Shown here in pieces: positions 1 through 12,300 of a DNA stretch of 64,000 nt. The DNA comes from Serripes groenlandicus. Lineage: Eukaryota; Mollusca; Bivalvia; Cardiida; Cardiidae. Numbering within the stretch: position 1 is the stretch's first letter; the number at the start of each line of letters is the position of its first letter. Under the pieces are notes generated by a model. That model saw nothing but the letters and a program-made list of their open reading frames with translations. It was not told where the DNA came from and did not search any database. The DNA is taken from positions 33,297,359 through 33,361,358 of the forward strand of contig JASEVX010000006.1 in the NCBI GenBank assembly GCA_031761405.1, given 5' to 3'. Both the position numbers and the translations under genes were made by a program.

Positions 1-270
1 GCTAAAAGTGGAAAACATTGTGCCAAAAGGAGAAATTGCTCGTTTATTGAGCAATTTCTTCTTTTGTCACTATGTTTTCAAAAAGCCATCTGCTGCAGAG
101 GCATCAGAAAGCATCTATATGAGGGAAAGGGTTAACAGGTTGCAACACAAAAAATACTGCCACATAGGGGATGACAATAACTCTTTTTTCACATACAACA
201 AATCTACAGCAGACAATTTTGAAAACATCATGGTTGATATATGGAAAATCTCTATAAAGAAAGTTTAACA
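1..270 (-). mobile_element. MITE, cut by the window edge, plus a second partial copy
   Basis: Right half ending GAGGGAAAGGGTTAAC at about 136, then a left half CACATACAACAAATCTACAG from 186. The open frame here is a shadow. Confidence 0.75.
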
Positions 271-338
271 AGAAATATGTGAGCTACTGCTCACTAGTGA
301 TACCCCCGCTCATGTTTTGAAAGACATATGTGATGGTG

Positions 339-1205
339 GGGTAAAGGGCCATAACTCTGTGAAAAATCATCCAACCGGAACGCAAACACGATATGCGCAT
401 CTACACTTGGTGGTGATCCTTCCTATGAAGTTTCATAAAATTCCAAAAAGCGGTTGCAGAGAAATAGCCCGGAAATGAATTTAGTCATACATAGCCTGAT
501 GGTGGAGTAAAGGGCCATAACTCCGTGAAAAATAATCCAACCGGAACGCAAATACGATATGCGCATCTACACTTGGTGGTGATCCTTCCTATGAAGTTTC
601 ATAAAATTCCAAAAAACGGTTGCAGAGAAATAGCCCGGAAATGAATTTAGTCATACATAGCCTGATGGTGGGGTAAAGGGCCATAACTCCGTGAAAAATA
701 ATCCAACCGGAACGCAAACACGATATGCGCATCTACACTTGGTGGTGATCCTTCCTATGAAGTTTCATCAAATTCCAAAAAGCAGTTGCAGAGAAATAGC
801 CCGGAAATGAATTTAGTCATACATAGGGGTAAAGGGCCATAACTCCGTGAAAAATAATCCAACCGGAACGCAAACACGATATGCGCATCTACACTTGGTG
901 GTGATCCTTCCTATGAAGTTTCATCATATTCCAAAAAGCGGTTGCAGAGAAATAGCCCGGAAATGAATTTAGTCATACATAGGGGTAAAGGGCCATAACT
1001 CCGTGAAAAATAATCCAACCGGAACGCAAACACGATATGCGCATCTACACTTGGTGGTGATCCTTCCTATGAAGTTTCATCAAATTCCAAAAAGCGGTTG
1101 CAGAGAAATAGCCCGGAAACGAAAGTGTTACGGACGGATGGACGGACGGAAGGACGGACATGGGTAAAACAGTATACCCCCCCTTTCCTTCGGAACCGGG
1201 GGTAT
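339..1205 (+). repeat. Satellite-cored element, five ~156-166-bp units
   Basis: The marker AAAGGGCCATAACTC occurs at 342, 508, 674, 830 and 986. The array ends in GGACGGACGGA-type repeats and a GTATACCCCC tail, the usual layout of satellite-cored bivalve elements. No coding content. Confidence 0.85.
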
Positions 1206-1472
1206 AATTATTGAATAGAGTTGGAAAAATAGTGAAATAAAGGAGGAATTGCACATCATGAGCAATTTTCCTTTTGCAATATATTTAATTTGAAAATGTT
1301 AAACAGTTTTTGAGTTATGAGGTAAGGTTAAAGTTTTGTAATGACAACGTCGACGCCAGGGGTATCACAATAGCCTGACATTTTTCCTTTGAAAAACAGA
1401 CGGGCTAAAAATGCATCAGCATGTGGTATAGGGTTTAAATAATCAGATGAGGACAAGTTGAGCGAAGCTTAC

Positions 1473-4400
1473 CTCCGTCCTGGAATGTTTCCATCTTTTT
1501 CAAACTTTTACCGTCCCTGTCCACTTTGAATCTCACTCCTCGAACTATCACAGTTTTCATGGCCGTTGTATTTAGAACTGGAAAACAAGATAATTTGTAA
1601 ATTATAAATAATCTGAAATAGCTCCTTAATTCCAGAGCTCTAGATATGGGTCGTTTTGCAATTTTTAACCCTTTCCGACATACAACAAATTTGCAGCAGA
1701 CGACTTTGAAATCATCTGAACAAATATAGGAAATATTTCTATAACTGACAATTTAATTATTGAATAGAGTTGAAAATATGGTGGCAATAAGGATAAATTA
1801 CTTGTTTTGAACAATTTCTACTTTTGTCACAATGTTTTCAAAAGTCGTCTGCTGTGGTGGCATCATAAAGCGCCTATATGTGGGAAAGGGTTGAAATCCA
1901 ATTTGGCACTATGAACCTATGTTGTTGGTACTCAAAAGAATTGTTTCAATGAGAGGATTCTTTTGAGTACCCACATCATAAAGGTTTGGTTGGATAATTA
2001 GGGAGACATTGCAGAGAAAGAGCTGTATACTCCTCTTTATCCAAGACCTATGCTGGTATAGCTCTGTAAGTCTGAAAGCAACTGATGACTAATGACTGAA
2101 TAATTTTGCCTATTGACACCAATGACTATTCTAGTAGGGGGATCATGTTTATTCTCACTCTGTTTTGAATATTTCCCCACTAAATTTGTATGGGAGGGGG
2201 GATTCTTTTTCACAAAGACGAAGAAGGAAACACTTTTGAATTTGCTCATAAAATCAATTTTTTCCGATAAAAATCCCCCTTGTTTTTTACATCCTAGAAT
2301 AGACACTGGACAGTATGAAGACAGAGTGGAATTGATTTATTGATTTATTGAAGTTGTTTCAGTTTATTTTAGTACATATCATGGCAGCCAGTCCGCCTAA
2401 CATGTTTCCTGGCTTTTTCACACCGGGACTCCACACAACATTCTTTCCAGGTAACTGGCTATATTCCCAAATAGAGTTGTTTTGCCAATTTGTGGATGAT
2501 GAATGACGCTAGTCACAATTACATTTGTCAATCATCAAAGATGAATGACAGAACCCAGCTTCAGAGTCGTGACCCATGAATTGATACCCATTTGCAGCTG
2601 ATGACTTTGGAAAACAATGTTGCAAAATAAATATTGCTTATCAATTATCCTTTTGTCACTATCTTTCAACTCATTTTAATATACATCATTTCAGTCATAG
2701 AGATTTTCTGAATTTTGCCTACTTGTTTTTTTAAGTTGTCTGCTATAAATGTGTTGAACATATAGCACATACAATAAAATAGGAAATGACTATGAAAATA
2801 TCTAGACAAAAATATATAAAATTTCTATAATTTAAATGAGAGTTTAGTACTTGAATAGGGCTGAAAACATTGTGACAAAAGGCGAAATTGATTGATGATT
2901 TTTCCACAATTTTTTCAAAAGTCATTTGCTGCAGATGTGTCATAATCTGGCTGAAAAAGGGTTAAAATAAATGTATCACCAGTCTATTTACATTTAATTT
3001 TGGACTGGGTCCCTGTAAGATCAGTAGACTTCCTGCGCTGTGAGGAACTTTGCACACACTGGTTCCCTGAAGCTCTCACCAGGGATTTGGTACTTGTTTT
3101 GTACAGCATGCCATTTATTACCACAAACCTTAATCCCTTGGTTTTGTCTCCCCGATTTCTTCGGTCTATTTTCATCCTGACAATTTCAAAACATATAACA
3201 AGGTTAATAATTGTTAATATATAATATTGTTTATAACTAACACTGTATAAAATGATAAAGAGAACTGATGACATTTCTTTTTACCCATTCCCAAATAAAA
3301 ACGCTTTGGAAAACATTATTGCAAAAGAAGACATTAATCATAATGAGCAATCTCTCCTTTTGTCATGATTATTACTGTTATTGTATTTATAGATATTTTC
3401 CATAATAATGTTTACTAAATGTTTTGAAATATAACTGCTGCAGATTAATTATATGTGGGAAAGGGTTAACTCACGTCATATTCATAAAATAAGTTATGCT
3501 TACAGTGTCTTTAAGGTGTAAATATGAATCACAATTGTAAATGATGACATAATATATATGTGGTTCATTAATTTTTCATATCGAGGGCTTGGCGTGAAAC
3601 AGTTGTAACTAAAAACCTATTCTGGAAACCCTGGTTGAGGTACAATTTTGACCCCTTTGTAAACGATGCAAATTTAGGTGTCATTGCTCAGAACGAGCAA
3701 TGGTACCTAAATTTCCATTGTTTACCAAGAAAAATGATTTAACACTTATATAGACTTTATGGTGAGGTGATTTACCTTGGTACAAAAATACCAATTTCAG
3801 TTACAACCGTTTCACGCCAAGCCCTTGATATCATCTCTTGGTTTAGTTTGAATGCAGTTTTATGCAATTTTCAACAGTATTTCAGTAATATCACACATTT
3901 CCTGGATCATTTACCAGTACTACATTTTAATTTGAACCCTAAGCGAGGAATGCATTATAATACTCATAATTACTCCTTTGCCACAACGTTTTCACATTTA
4001 TTTAATAAATATACTTTGTACATATGGAGCAACTTCTCCCTTTGCCACAATGTTTTCAAATATTACCTGCTACCGACGCCTCAAAATGCCTTAAGATCTA
4101 CATGTGAAAAAGGGTTAACCCTTTCCCTCATACGACAATTCTGCAGCAGACGACTTTGAACGTATTTTGTCAAAACATAGAAAATCTCCATAATTGAATG
4201 GATAACCTATGACAAAAAGTGGAAAACATTGTGGCAAAAGGAGAAATTGCACGTTTTGTGCAATTTCTCCTTTTGTCACTATGTTTTCAAAAAGCCGTCT
4301 GCTGCAGAGGCGTCAGAAAGCGTCTACATGAGGTAAAGGGTTAACCAGGTTGAGTTGTGCTTATATACTGAAAGAGCTCTAGATAAGGGGCATTTTTCAT

Positions 4401-7400
4401 GTTTTTAAATCCTTATTTTTTACACTCAAACCCTGCTCACAACAATAGAGTTTGGTTGAGTAATAAGAGAGATATTGTGGGGGGAAAAAACCCAGTTTAC
4501 GCCTCCTTATCAAGTCCTCTGTGAAGATTACCAATATTAAACATACTTTAGGTTAAATCTGATTACATATAACATACTTAGGGTTAAAAGGCACTTCGTC
4601 TTTCAAACTCTGCATTCTCTCTATTCTTCTTCGGTACACTTGACTAATAATCTGGTTTCTTCTAAATGTGTATCTCTTGTCACCAAAATTGTTTGGGTAG
4701 TAGCTATGATTATTAAATACTTTGCTACCTGAAATAAATGAATTGTGGTCATATACAGGGTGTCCTTGTTTGTATCTTTCCCTCATACAACATGTATGCA
4801 GCAAACGGTTTAGAAAACATCTAGGACATAATATGGAAAATCACTAAAAACAAAAGCATAGTTTTTATTACAGTTGAAAACATTGTAGCAAAAGGAGAAC
4901 TGAATATGCTTTTGCCACACTGATGTAATATGACATATGTTGTCTGCTGCAGATGCATCAAAATGTGTTTGCTTAAGGAAAAGGGTGAATTGTTTATCTG
5001 ATTTGATATTTATAAAGCTGTCTGTATTGAATATGTAAAATGGTGAACTGTTTATCAATCTGATATGATATTTATAAAGCTGTCTGTATTGAATATGTAA
5101 AAGGAATAAAATGACAAATCTTTTAAAGAAATCAAAGAATAACCCTTTCCCACATACAACAAATCTACAGCAGACAGCTATGAAAACAATTGAGGAAAAG
5201 TAGCAGAAAAAACACTTCAGATGACAGTTTGATTTTAGAATGGAGTTGAAAACATTGTGGCAAATGGACAAATTGCTCATCATGAGCAGTTTGTCCATTT
5301 GCCATGATGTTTTCAAAAGTTGTCTGCAGCAGATGCACCAGCAAGTGTCCATATGTGGGAAAGGGATAACACATTACCTGAAAATTTCTAAGATTCTGAG
5401 AGATTGAATGTATGTGAAGAAAACATGTTGTATAAGGTCATATCTGTATAGTGTATACATTATGGGGAGAATAGAGAAATTTTCATTTTGATCAAATTTC
5501 AGCTTTTTCCAAAATATTCTTTAGTGTTATCTGCAGCAAAGATGTCAAAAGTGATTCATATCAGGGAACTGATCAACCCTTTCCCTCATATAGACGCTTT
5601 CTGACGCCTCTGCAGCAGACGACTTTTTGAAAACATTGTGACAAAAGAAGAAATTGCACAAAACGTGCAATTTCTCCTTTTGTCACAATGTTTTCACTTT
5701 TTGTCATAGGTTATCCATTCAATTATAGAGATTTTCTATTTTTTTGACAAAATACGTTCAAAGTCGTCTGCTGCATAATTGCCGTATGAGGGAAAGGGTT
5801 AAACATGTTTTGAGGCCTTTGCTGCGCACAATAAGAAATAATTGTGGTAAATAGCAATTTGCTCCCCTCCCCCCACCCCCTTTTTGTTTTATCTGAAATG
5901 ACACTTTAGGTAATGGGTCAATAACATATTGACCCTTTCCAACATACAACAATCTGGAGCAGACGCCTTTGAAAACATATTGACAAAAATATGAAAAGTC
6001 TTTAAAACTGAAAGTGTAATTTCTGATAGGAGTTGAAAACGTTGTGGCAATAAGAGAACTTTCTCATTATGAGCCATTTCTACTTTTGCCACAAATTTTT
6101 CAAATGTCTTTTGCTGCAGAGGCCTCAAAAAGCATCTGTATGTGGGAAAGGGTTAATTTACCTCTTTGCTGATAACTGTATATATAGTTCCTTGAATAAA
6201 CATTTCCATAATGTCCCGATTGTCCTCTTTTAAAACTTCTTCCGATACCAACGGCAGAGTTATATGACTTCCAGTAACCATGTTGTTTTGTTTTCCATCT
6301 ATCCTTCGAGAATTTCGTGTGATCGCTGTAATGCTCACCGTAGTATTGATTTTGACGGTTACTATATGAATAGTGGGATGGGTACGAGTGAAACTTTGGT
6401 ATCCTATGCTTTGACTGTATTGGTACCTTTAGCAACTTTGATAGGCCACCTTTCTGAACATCTTTCATAGCAGCTGGTTGAGAATGTAACTTCTTTTTCT
6501 TTTCGACTAATCTTCTTTTCCATTCTTCTAAACTAGTCTGAGCAACTAATAAGTCCTTTTGGAGTGAGAAATGTTTGTTTGAAGTTGTAGCAGTCTGTGG
6601 ACGGACAGACTGGACATTTTTAGCACCGGAATCAGTAAGTTTTGGAGACTTTATTTTGTCAGCAGGAAGGACTGGTATGGTCTTTTGCAGGTGTGTAGTC
6701 CCAGCTGATACATGTCCTCTATACTTTGAATTGACTTGTCCACTTTTTTCACATTCTCTTTTTATTCCTGGCTTCAAAATGTTTGGGTTTATATCTCCAC
6801 TAGAAGTGGTTACATAATTTGTATGACTTGCTGTATTTGATTTTACAAAAGTAGCCTTTTGTTTTGCATCAAGAATATCAGTGCTTCTTTCCCTTTGTAC
6901 GTTACTATTCCATGAAAAAGAAGATTTGCTTTTGCCCTGCTGAAATAGTTTATTTTCATCCAACCTGGCATGGGATTCTGGTAAATTTACAACATTTCGA
7001 TTGTCAGTATTAACATATGAAAACACAGCTTTTCCGGAATTGCTACTCTGATTCTTTCTGTGAGCATTACTTGATCTATCAGTTACATGTCTTGAATAAG
7101 GAACATTACTTCTTTGTGTATTTCTGCAAGTTGAAATATATTCTTTCTCTTTACAAGAATGATGTGATTTATTCCATGTGTATTTTGTGTTCCCAGTTTT
7201 GCTTTCAGTTCCAGTGCTTGTATGTTGTTTGAAGTACTTTGACTGAATGTTGAGGTCTGTAGAAGGCTTGTATGAATGGGTACCAGCGACACTTTTAAAG
7301 CTTGGATCGGAGTCTCTTGATTTCTTTACATTTGCAGAGGTAATCAAACCTGTATAAATAAATAAACATAAATACATACAATACATTTACAAGACAAATT

Positions 7401-9096
7401 TTATGTTTATGAACTTTCATTTAGAAAGGTTTTTACGTTGATTTCTTTTCTGTATTTTTGATATATAATATAAAATTATTGCAAAAAGGCATTTCAATTT
7501 TATTTTCAGTACAACAGAACAGAGATAACAACCCACTCAGTGACTCTGTTATTGAAGATTCACTTCTGAAAGATTTATTCAAGGTGTTTGATTTTTTTTT
7601 TATTATTGATTGGATTGTTCGTTTTTATCTTTTGCAGCTACAATGTTTCTCACCAAGAAGACATTTTCCAATACAATTAAGTTTCTAACCCTTTTCCTCA
7701 TACAACAATTCTGAAACAGACGACTTGGAGCATATTTTGTCAAAAAATAGAAAATCTCTATAATTTAATGGATTTATGACTTAAAGTGGAAAACATTGTG
7801 GCAAAAGAAGAAATTGCTTGTTTTGTTCTTTTGTCACTATGTTTCTTATTTGGTTTTGAGAAAATTGTTATCTTTTCTGCTTTCAATGTTATTTCAGTTA
7901 TATCACGGCGACAGTTCACTTATTCATGATCCCTGGGTAAACAAACCAGTACTAAGCTAGAAAATGTGTTTTGCCCAAGCGCACTCCACCATGACCGTAG
8001 TGCCGCGACTGGGGATCGAACCAGGGACATCCAGTTTCAAATCCCTGATGCTAACCACTCGACCACAGCAGATTCCTCCATTGTACAAATACTCAGCTTG
8101 CTTGCTCTAGCCTCTTGTATTTCATTGAGTGTTTTTTATATTGGTGTTTAACGCAGTTTTCAACAATTCTTCTGTTGTATCACAACCGTTAGCTCACCTA
8201 TAATCCACGTGATTCCTGGCTTTCTCACATACAGACTCCACACAACAGTCTTTCAAAGCAACAGGCTGTTTTTTTGTTTAATGGTTAACATTTTTTTTAA
8301 ATTTCAATCTGTACAAATACTCAGCTTGCTTGCTCTAGCCTCTTGTATTGCATTGAGTGTTTATTTTTTATTTTGGGGACGGGTTTAACACAGTTAGACG
8401 AGTCTTTTAAAGCAACTGGCTGTTTTTCCACATAGAGTGTTAGCTGATTGGTTGGAGATGAATGATGCTTTTCATATTGACTTTTGTTAAAGATAAGAAA
8501 GAATGTTGTCCAAACTGGGGTACGAATTATCAACTCACAACCCCGGAATGACAGCCCACGTCCCAACTGAGATGCAGATTATAATTCAAATAACACAATA
8601 TATCATTCTGACAGTAAGTTAGAGAAGCAGTGGACTTTGTTTTAACAATCCCACATGAGCAACATAACACACCACAAGCTGTGTGAATACCAGGTGCTGT
8701 GTTCATGCTACTTTCAATAGTGTTGTGAGACTATTTGTAATACGAACACTTACTTCCGGAACCTGTAAATGGCCGAATAAACATATACCTTTCATACAGT
8801 GTTATTACTTTATATCTACCATCAACCATCAAATAAAGCATTTATTTATCTTATTTTTCACCTGATGTACTTAAAGTGCTTTGATTCAAACAGCTGTCAA
8901 AATGTCAAAATGTCCACCACTTTTGACTTAATTTAAAACTTATCTACCTCTTTTTGACTTTTAAATAAATGTGTCTATCACAGTTAAATAAATTAGAAAC
9001 TTCATAAGAGTATAAACATGACTAAAAATAAATCATACTTTCTAAAAATTGTATTTGTTTCCGGAGCTGGTCAGCTTCTTCGTTTTTCGAGTTCAT
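1473..9096 (-). CDS. ZC3H3: ZC3H3-like zinc-finger CCCH protein, 5' exons (3' end outside window)
   Basis: Five exons on the minus strand join in phase: 9096-9039, 7349-6162, 4764-4578, 3176-2992 and 1577-1473, giving about 574 residues so far. The N-terminus MNSKNEEADQLRKQIQFLES followed by LI resembles the N-terminal helix of vertebrate ZC3H3. The long second exon is Ser/Tyr/Lys-rich and holds a basic helix (SLEEWKRRLVEKKKKL, about residue 290). Later exons carry short modules, GLRFVVINGMLYKTSTKSLV and VIVRGVRFKVDRDGKSLKKM, like those before the fingers in this family. The CCCH fingers are expected further left and are not in the window. ZC3H3 is known as a nuclear factor in mRNA polyadenylation and export. 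A pyrimidine-rich stretch ending CAAAG about 20 nt before the ATG looks like a 3' splice site, so the 5' UTR may be spliced. The exon-3 acceptor (CAAG before GACACC) is weak and was chosen because it keeps phase. The name rests on remembered family features, not on a search. Confidence 0.75.
1669..1895 (-). mobile_element. MITE, full length, old subfamily
   Basis: AACCCTTTCCGACATACAAC to TATGTGGGAAAGGGTTGAA, with degraded centre. Confidence 0.75.
2345..2590 (-). mobile_element. SINE, reverse, degenerate
   Basis: TTTCCTGGCTTTTTCACACC, ACTCCACACAACATTCTTTC and GACGCTAGTCACAATTACAT match the body of the 34.8-kb SINE in reverse. Confidence 0.6.
2590..2970 (-). mobile_element. Overlapping degraded MITE copies
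   Basis: GCAGCTGATGACTTTGG, two internal GTCATAGAGATTTTC-type segments and the end AAAAAGGGTTAAAA. The outer end lies about 25 nt inside the donor of ZC3H3-like exon 4. Confidence 0.6.
3280..3472 (+). mobile_element. Degraded MITE
   Basis: TTACCCATTCCCAAATA to ATATGTGGGAAAGGGTTAA. Confidence 0.65.
3945..4118 (+). mobile_element. MITE right half sharing its TTAA with the next copy
   Basis: Ends TGTGAAAAAGGGTTAA, and the same TTAA begins the full-length copy to its right. Confidence 0.65.
4115..4344 (-). mobile_element. MITE (TTAACCCTTTCCC family), full length
   Basis: TTAA at both ends and CCCTTTCCC...GGTAAAGGG termini. The centre is the hairpin AGAAATTGCACG...GTGCAATTTCT. Orientation '+' is defined here as the end with ATATAGACGCTTTCTGACGC first and the CGACAATTCTGCAGCAG end last. 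About 230 bp, non-coding, snapback. Confidence 0.9.
4777..4990 (+). mobile_element. MITE copy ending about 11 nt before a ZC3H3-like exon
   Basis: Diverged copy. On the gene strand its end TTGTATGAGGGAAAG is followed by the acceptor ATACAAACAAG and the exon, replacing the usual pyrimidine tract. Confidence 0.6.
5142..5370 (-). mobile_element. MITE, full length, diverged subfamily
   Basis: Ends AACCCTTTCCCACATACAAC and GTGGGAAAGGGATAAC; centre hairpin CAAATTGCTCATCATGAGC. Confidence 0.8.
5573..5802 (+). mobile_element. MITE, full length, in ZC3H3-like intron 2
   Basis: Left target is TCAA and right is TTAA; complete internal hairpin. Confidence 0.88.
5929..6156 (-). mobile_element. MITE whose TTAA lies 5 nt inside a ZC3H3-like 5' splice site
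   Basis: Reads TTGACCCTTTCC at left and GGGAAAGGGTTAA at right. On the gene strand the donor GTAAAT runs straight into TTAACCCTTTCCC. Confidence 0.85.
7880..8085 (-). mobile_element. SINE, reverse
   Basis: ATATCACGGCGACAGTTCAC, GGGTAAACAAACCAGTACTA and the B-box complement GGGGATCGAACCAGGGACA. Confidence 0.7.
8138..8570 (-). mobile_element. Two tandem SINE copies, reverse
   Basis: GTACAAATACTCAGCTTGCT occurs before and between the copies (8084, 8310). Bodies match CAGACTCCACACAACAGTCT and TCCACATAGAGTGTTAGC. The second ends near an ACTCACAACCCC head. Confidence 0.6.
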
Positions 9097-9392
9097 GTTC
9101 GGCTGCTTGTGTACTTTGAAAAAAAGAAAAGAAAAAGAGGAGCATATAAATTAAAACAAAATATAAATATATATTAAACTATATTTTGAAATTTAATTTT
9201 TGATAATATATTAAACTGTTACGTCAATAGAATGAGTAATGATAATTTATATATGATTTAGTTTTGTAAATGATGTAAGCGGTAATAGCTGTCAGCCTGT
9301 GATTTCCTAAGTTGTTTTGGTTTTGCCGACACGTCTTGTTCTAGTTAGACACTGTCGAAACATTTATTTTGTTTTTATTTAACTGAACTGTT
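9097..9392. promoter_or_regulatory. Shared divergent promoter region of ZC3H3-like and E2 genes
   Basis: The 296 bp between the two opposed start codons must hold both 5' UTRs and probably a bidirectional promoter, unless far upstream exons exist. The stretch has no repeat that I recognise, unlike nearly all other non-coding DNA here. A TTACGTCA element (CRE/ATF-like) is visible near 9219-9226. Confidence 0.6.
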
Positions 9393-12300
9393 ATGGAAAC
9401 ATATGAGGAACTGGCCAAGCAATGGGTAGAAGAACATTATAAACCGTATGACATTTCACTGATAGGAAATGATATTGTAGTTTCGAAATCGGCCGAGGAA
9501 GGAAGTCTGAATTTTACAATCACTTGTCCTGGAGAAGAAGGAACACAATTTGTGAGTATGATTCATTTCGGATGATTTCCGGATACATTTAAATTCACAT
9601 TCTCATAATGTTACCTTTTATACAGAAAGAAAATTATAGAACATCTTAATATGTTAAAAAAGAAAAATATGGAATAATGAACGTTTTTCAATGGCATACT
9701 GTACTGAAGCCTGAAGGTAGGTGACTGCCCCTATGATCAGATCTATTACTTCTTTTTTTTTTAACCCTTTACCTCATACAACCAGCAGACAACTTAGAAC
9801 ATACTTTGGCAAAAAATAGAAAATCTCTATAATTGAATGGATAAAAACCTTTGACACAAAGTGGAAAACATTGTGGAAAAAGAATAAATTGCTCGTTTTG
9901 AGCAGAGCAATTTCGTCTTTTGTCACTATGTTTTCAAAAATCTGTCTGCTGCAGAGGCATCAGAAAGCATCTATATGGAGGAAAGGGTTAAATGTACTGC
10001 TGTTATTTCCCATCACAAATTTGCGTGAATATCAGAATCATAAGATTCAGATGCACTTCCAATACACTTCCGCATCAGACAACTTTTGGCGCAATGTTTT
10101 TAACTATATTCAATATCTATACTTTCATTTATAGAGTTAATCATATCTTTTATAGGCCCATTTTTATTTTTAATCTTTGTACAAGTAGAGACATATAAAT
10201 ACAGAAAAATATGGAATAATGAACGTTTTTCAATGACATACTGAAGGTAGGTGACTGCCCCTATGATCAGATCTATTACTTGTTTTGTTTTTTAAACCTT
10301 TCCCTCATACGACCAGCAGATGACTGAACATATTTTGTAAAAAAAAATTGAAAATCCCTATAATTGAATGGATAAAACCTATGACACAAAGTGGAAAACA
10401 TTGTGGCAAAAGGAGAAATTGCTTGTTTTGAGCAATTTTTTCTTTTGTCACTATGTTTTCAAAAATTCATCTGCTGCAGAGGCATCAGAAAGCATCTATA
10501 TGGGGAAAGGGTTAAATGTTTTACTCTTTTTACAAGTAGATACATATTAATACAGAGCTCTAAATAAGGAGCGTTTTTCATGTTCTAAAATCCTTATTTG
10601 ACCCTCTAACCCTATGTTGTGGGTACTCAAAAAAAAGAGTTAAATACCCCTCCTTATTGGGACCTATGTAAATACAGAGATTAACAACTCGCTAATCATA
10701 GTTTTTCATACCTACACAGGGATTAATCTAGGTTTTTGGGGAAAGTGCCCTTTTGGTAAAAAGGGGATTTTTTTTTCCTAATAGGGGAAAAATACATAAA
10801 CGGACTGTCTCGAGAATAAAAAGACAGTATAACATTTTGAAGATATTCTAAAGTGTTTTATTTTCACAACTTCATGAAAACTTCGAACAGTTTGTTCTGA
10901 TCTGACAAGTCTTGATACTCAGTCCAATGCAAATATAGACCAGGAAAAATGACATGGGTACACTATGAACTTGATGACATGGTGGATTTACAAGTCAATT
11001 CTCTTTGTCTTCATATTTATGAAGATGTCCACAATTGTATCATGTTCATAATCACTCCACTCTTCTTTCCCTTCTCTACATATTCTCATACACTTGATAT
11101 TAATAAGGTGAGTTTGCATCATAGTGTCATAGTGTTTACAGTTGTTATCTCTGAATAAAAAAAATGAATTTTAAAAAAAAAAAAAAAAAAAAAATTAAAT
11201 TTTTTTTTTTTTTTTTTTTTTTTTAAGTTTAAAGTTTAGGGGAATTTTAGGGGAAATAGGGGAATTTCGGTACCTTTTTCCCGAGGGGAAAGTGCCGTTT
11301 AACGGCAGCAAAATAAAGCTAGATTTGTCCCTGCTACATTCCCCTCATTGTTTTCAAAGTTATCTGATGAAGTTTTCTTGTATAATTCTCATTATGTGTT
11401 GTATGAGGGAAAGACTTACAGTCAAACCTGTGTTAGTGGTCACATATGTTAAAGGTGATATACGGAGGTTTTTATTTTTTCTTATTATTGAATATAATTG
11501 AAGTTCAACCCATAATAACAAGTTTTAAATCATATAAATTACGAAAAATAATCTTTTCTAACATTATTTAGTTTTTTAACTTGAATTCCCGAACATTTAT
11601 GCCATGGATTACCCCGCCTGATTTTAAGATCACAAAAGTAATTTCCCCTTAATTTGTGACGTCACAGTAGAACCTCCGGATTTAAATAGATGAATAGAAC
11701 AAAGGCCAATTTCCAATAATGTATGGTCCAAAAAGGCCGATTATGAGGAAGGGCCACTTTTTAGGTTCGTATACAAGTATGTTTGCTGTAGATTATGAAT
11801 CAGATGGGGTTTGTAAATTTATCCGTGTTATAATTGATTACAGTTTGCTTTGAATGTTTATTTAACTTCCTTAATTAGATAATTGTATTGTAATTAGATA
11901 AGTTCGAGAACGTAATTGCCGTTTACTTATTGAATTAGATAATTAAGAAGTTTGAGAACATAATTGCCGTTAATTTAATTGATCAGTATAAAAAGGCCAC
12001 CATTGTATAAATTAATACTCATAATAAGTTATAACTGCTTTAGATTTGATCTCGTGCTGTTTGAACATAATTCAATTAGAGCGACAGAAATACGATTGAC
12101 CATGGATATTTTAATAGACAGTGACTTGAGCGATGTTTATGACTTTGACATTAATGAACCCGCACCAATAAGACCATATCAATACGAGCCGATCGCTAAT
12201 GCACGCTCAGAAACAGTTACTAGCGACGAAGAAAGCACATCTGATTCTGATCCTTCATACGAGAACGACATCGACGAACAAATCCCGGATGTATCAATAT

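Larger units (their letters stand above)
9829..11444 (+). repeat. Segmental duplication, copy A
   Basis: Apart from the 617-bp insertion, the segment matches 29034-30022 nearly base for base, including two MITEs and the unique DNA between them. Small differences are indels and substitutions. It lies in intron 1 of the E2 gene, left of the nested genes. Confidence 0.85.

Noticed and set aside
8..268. Small open frames with FFFCHYVFKK / SAAEASESIYMRERV peptides, here and at many other sites
   Set aside because: They recur wherever the MITE occurs, in either orientation, and end at its inverted repeats; shadows of the transposon.
6100..7386. 428-aa frame as a complete gene starting MYCMYLCLFIYTG
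   Set aside because: The first 12 residues are intronic (acceptor TTTATACAG follows) and the last residues read into a MITE. The true exon is 7349-6162, in phase with neighbours.
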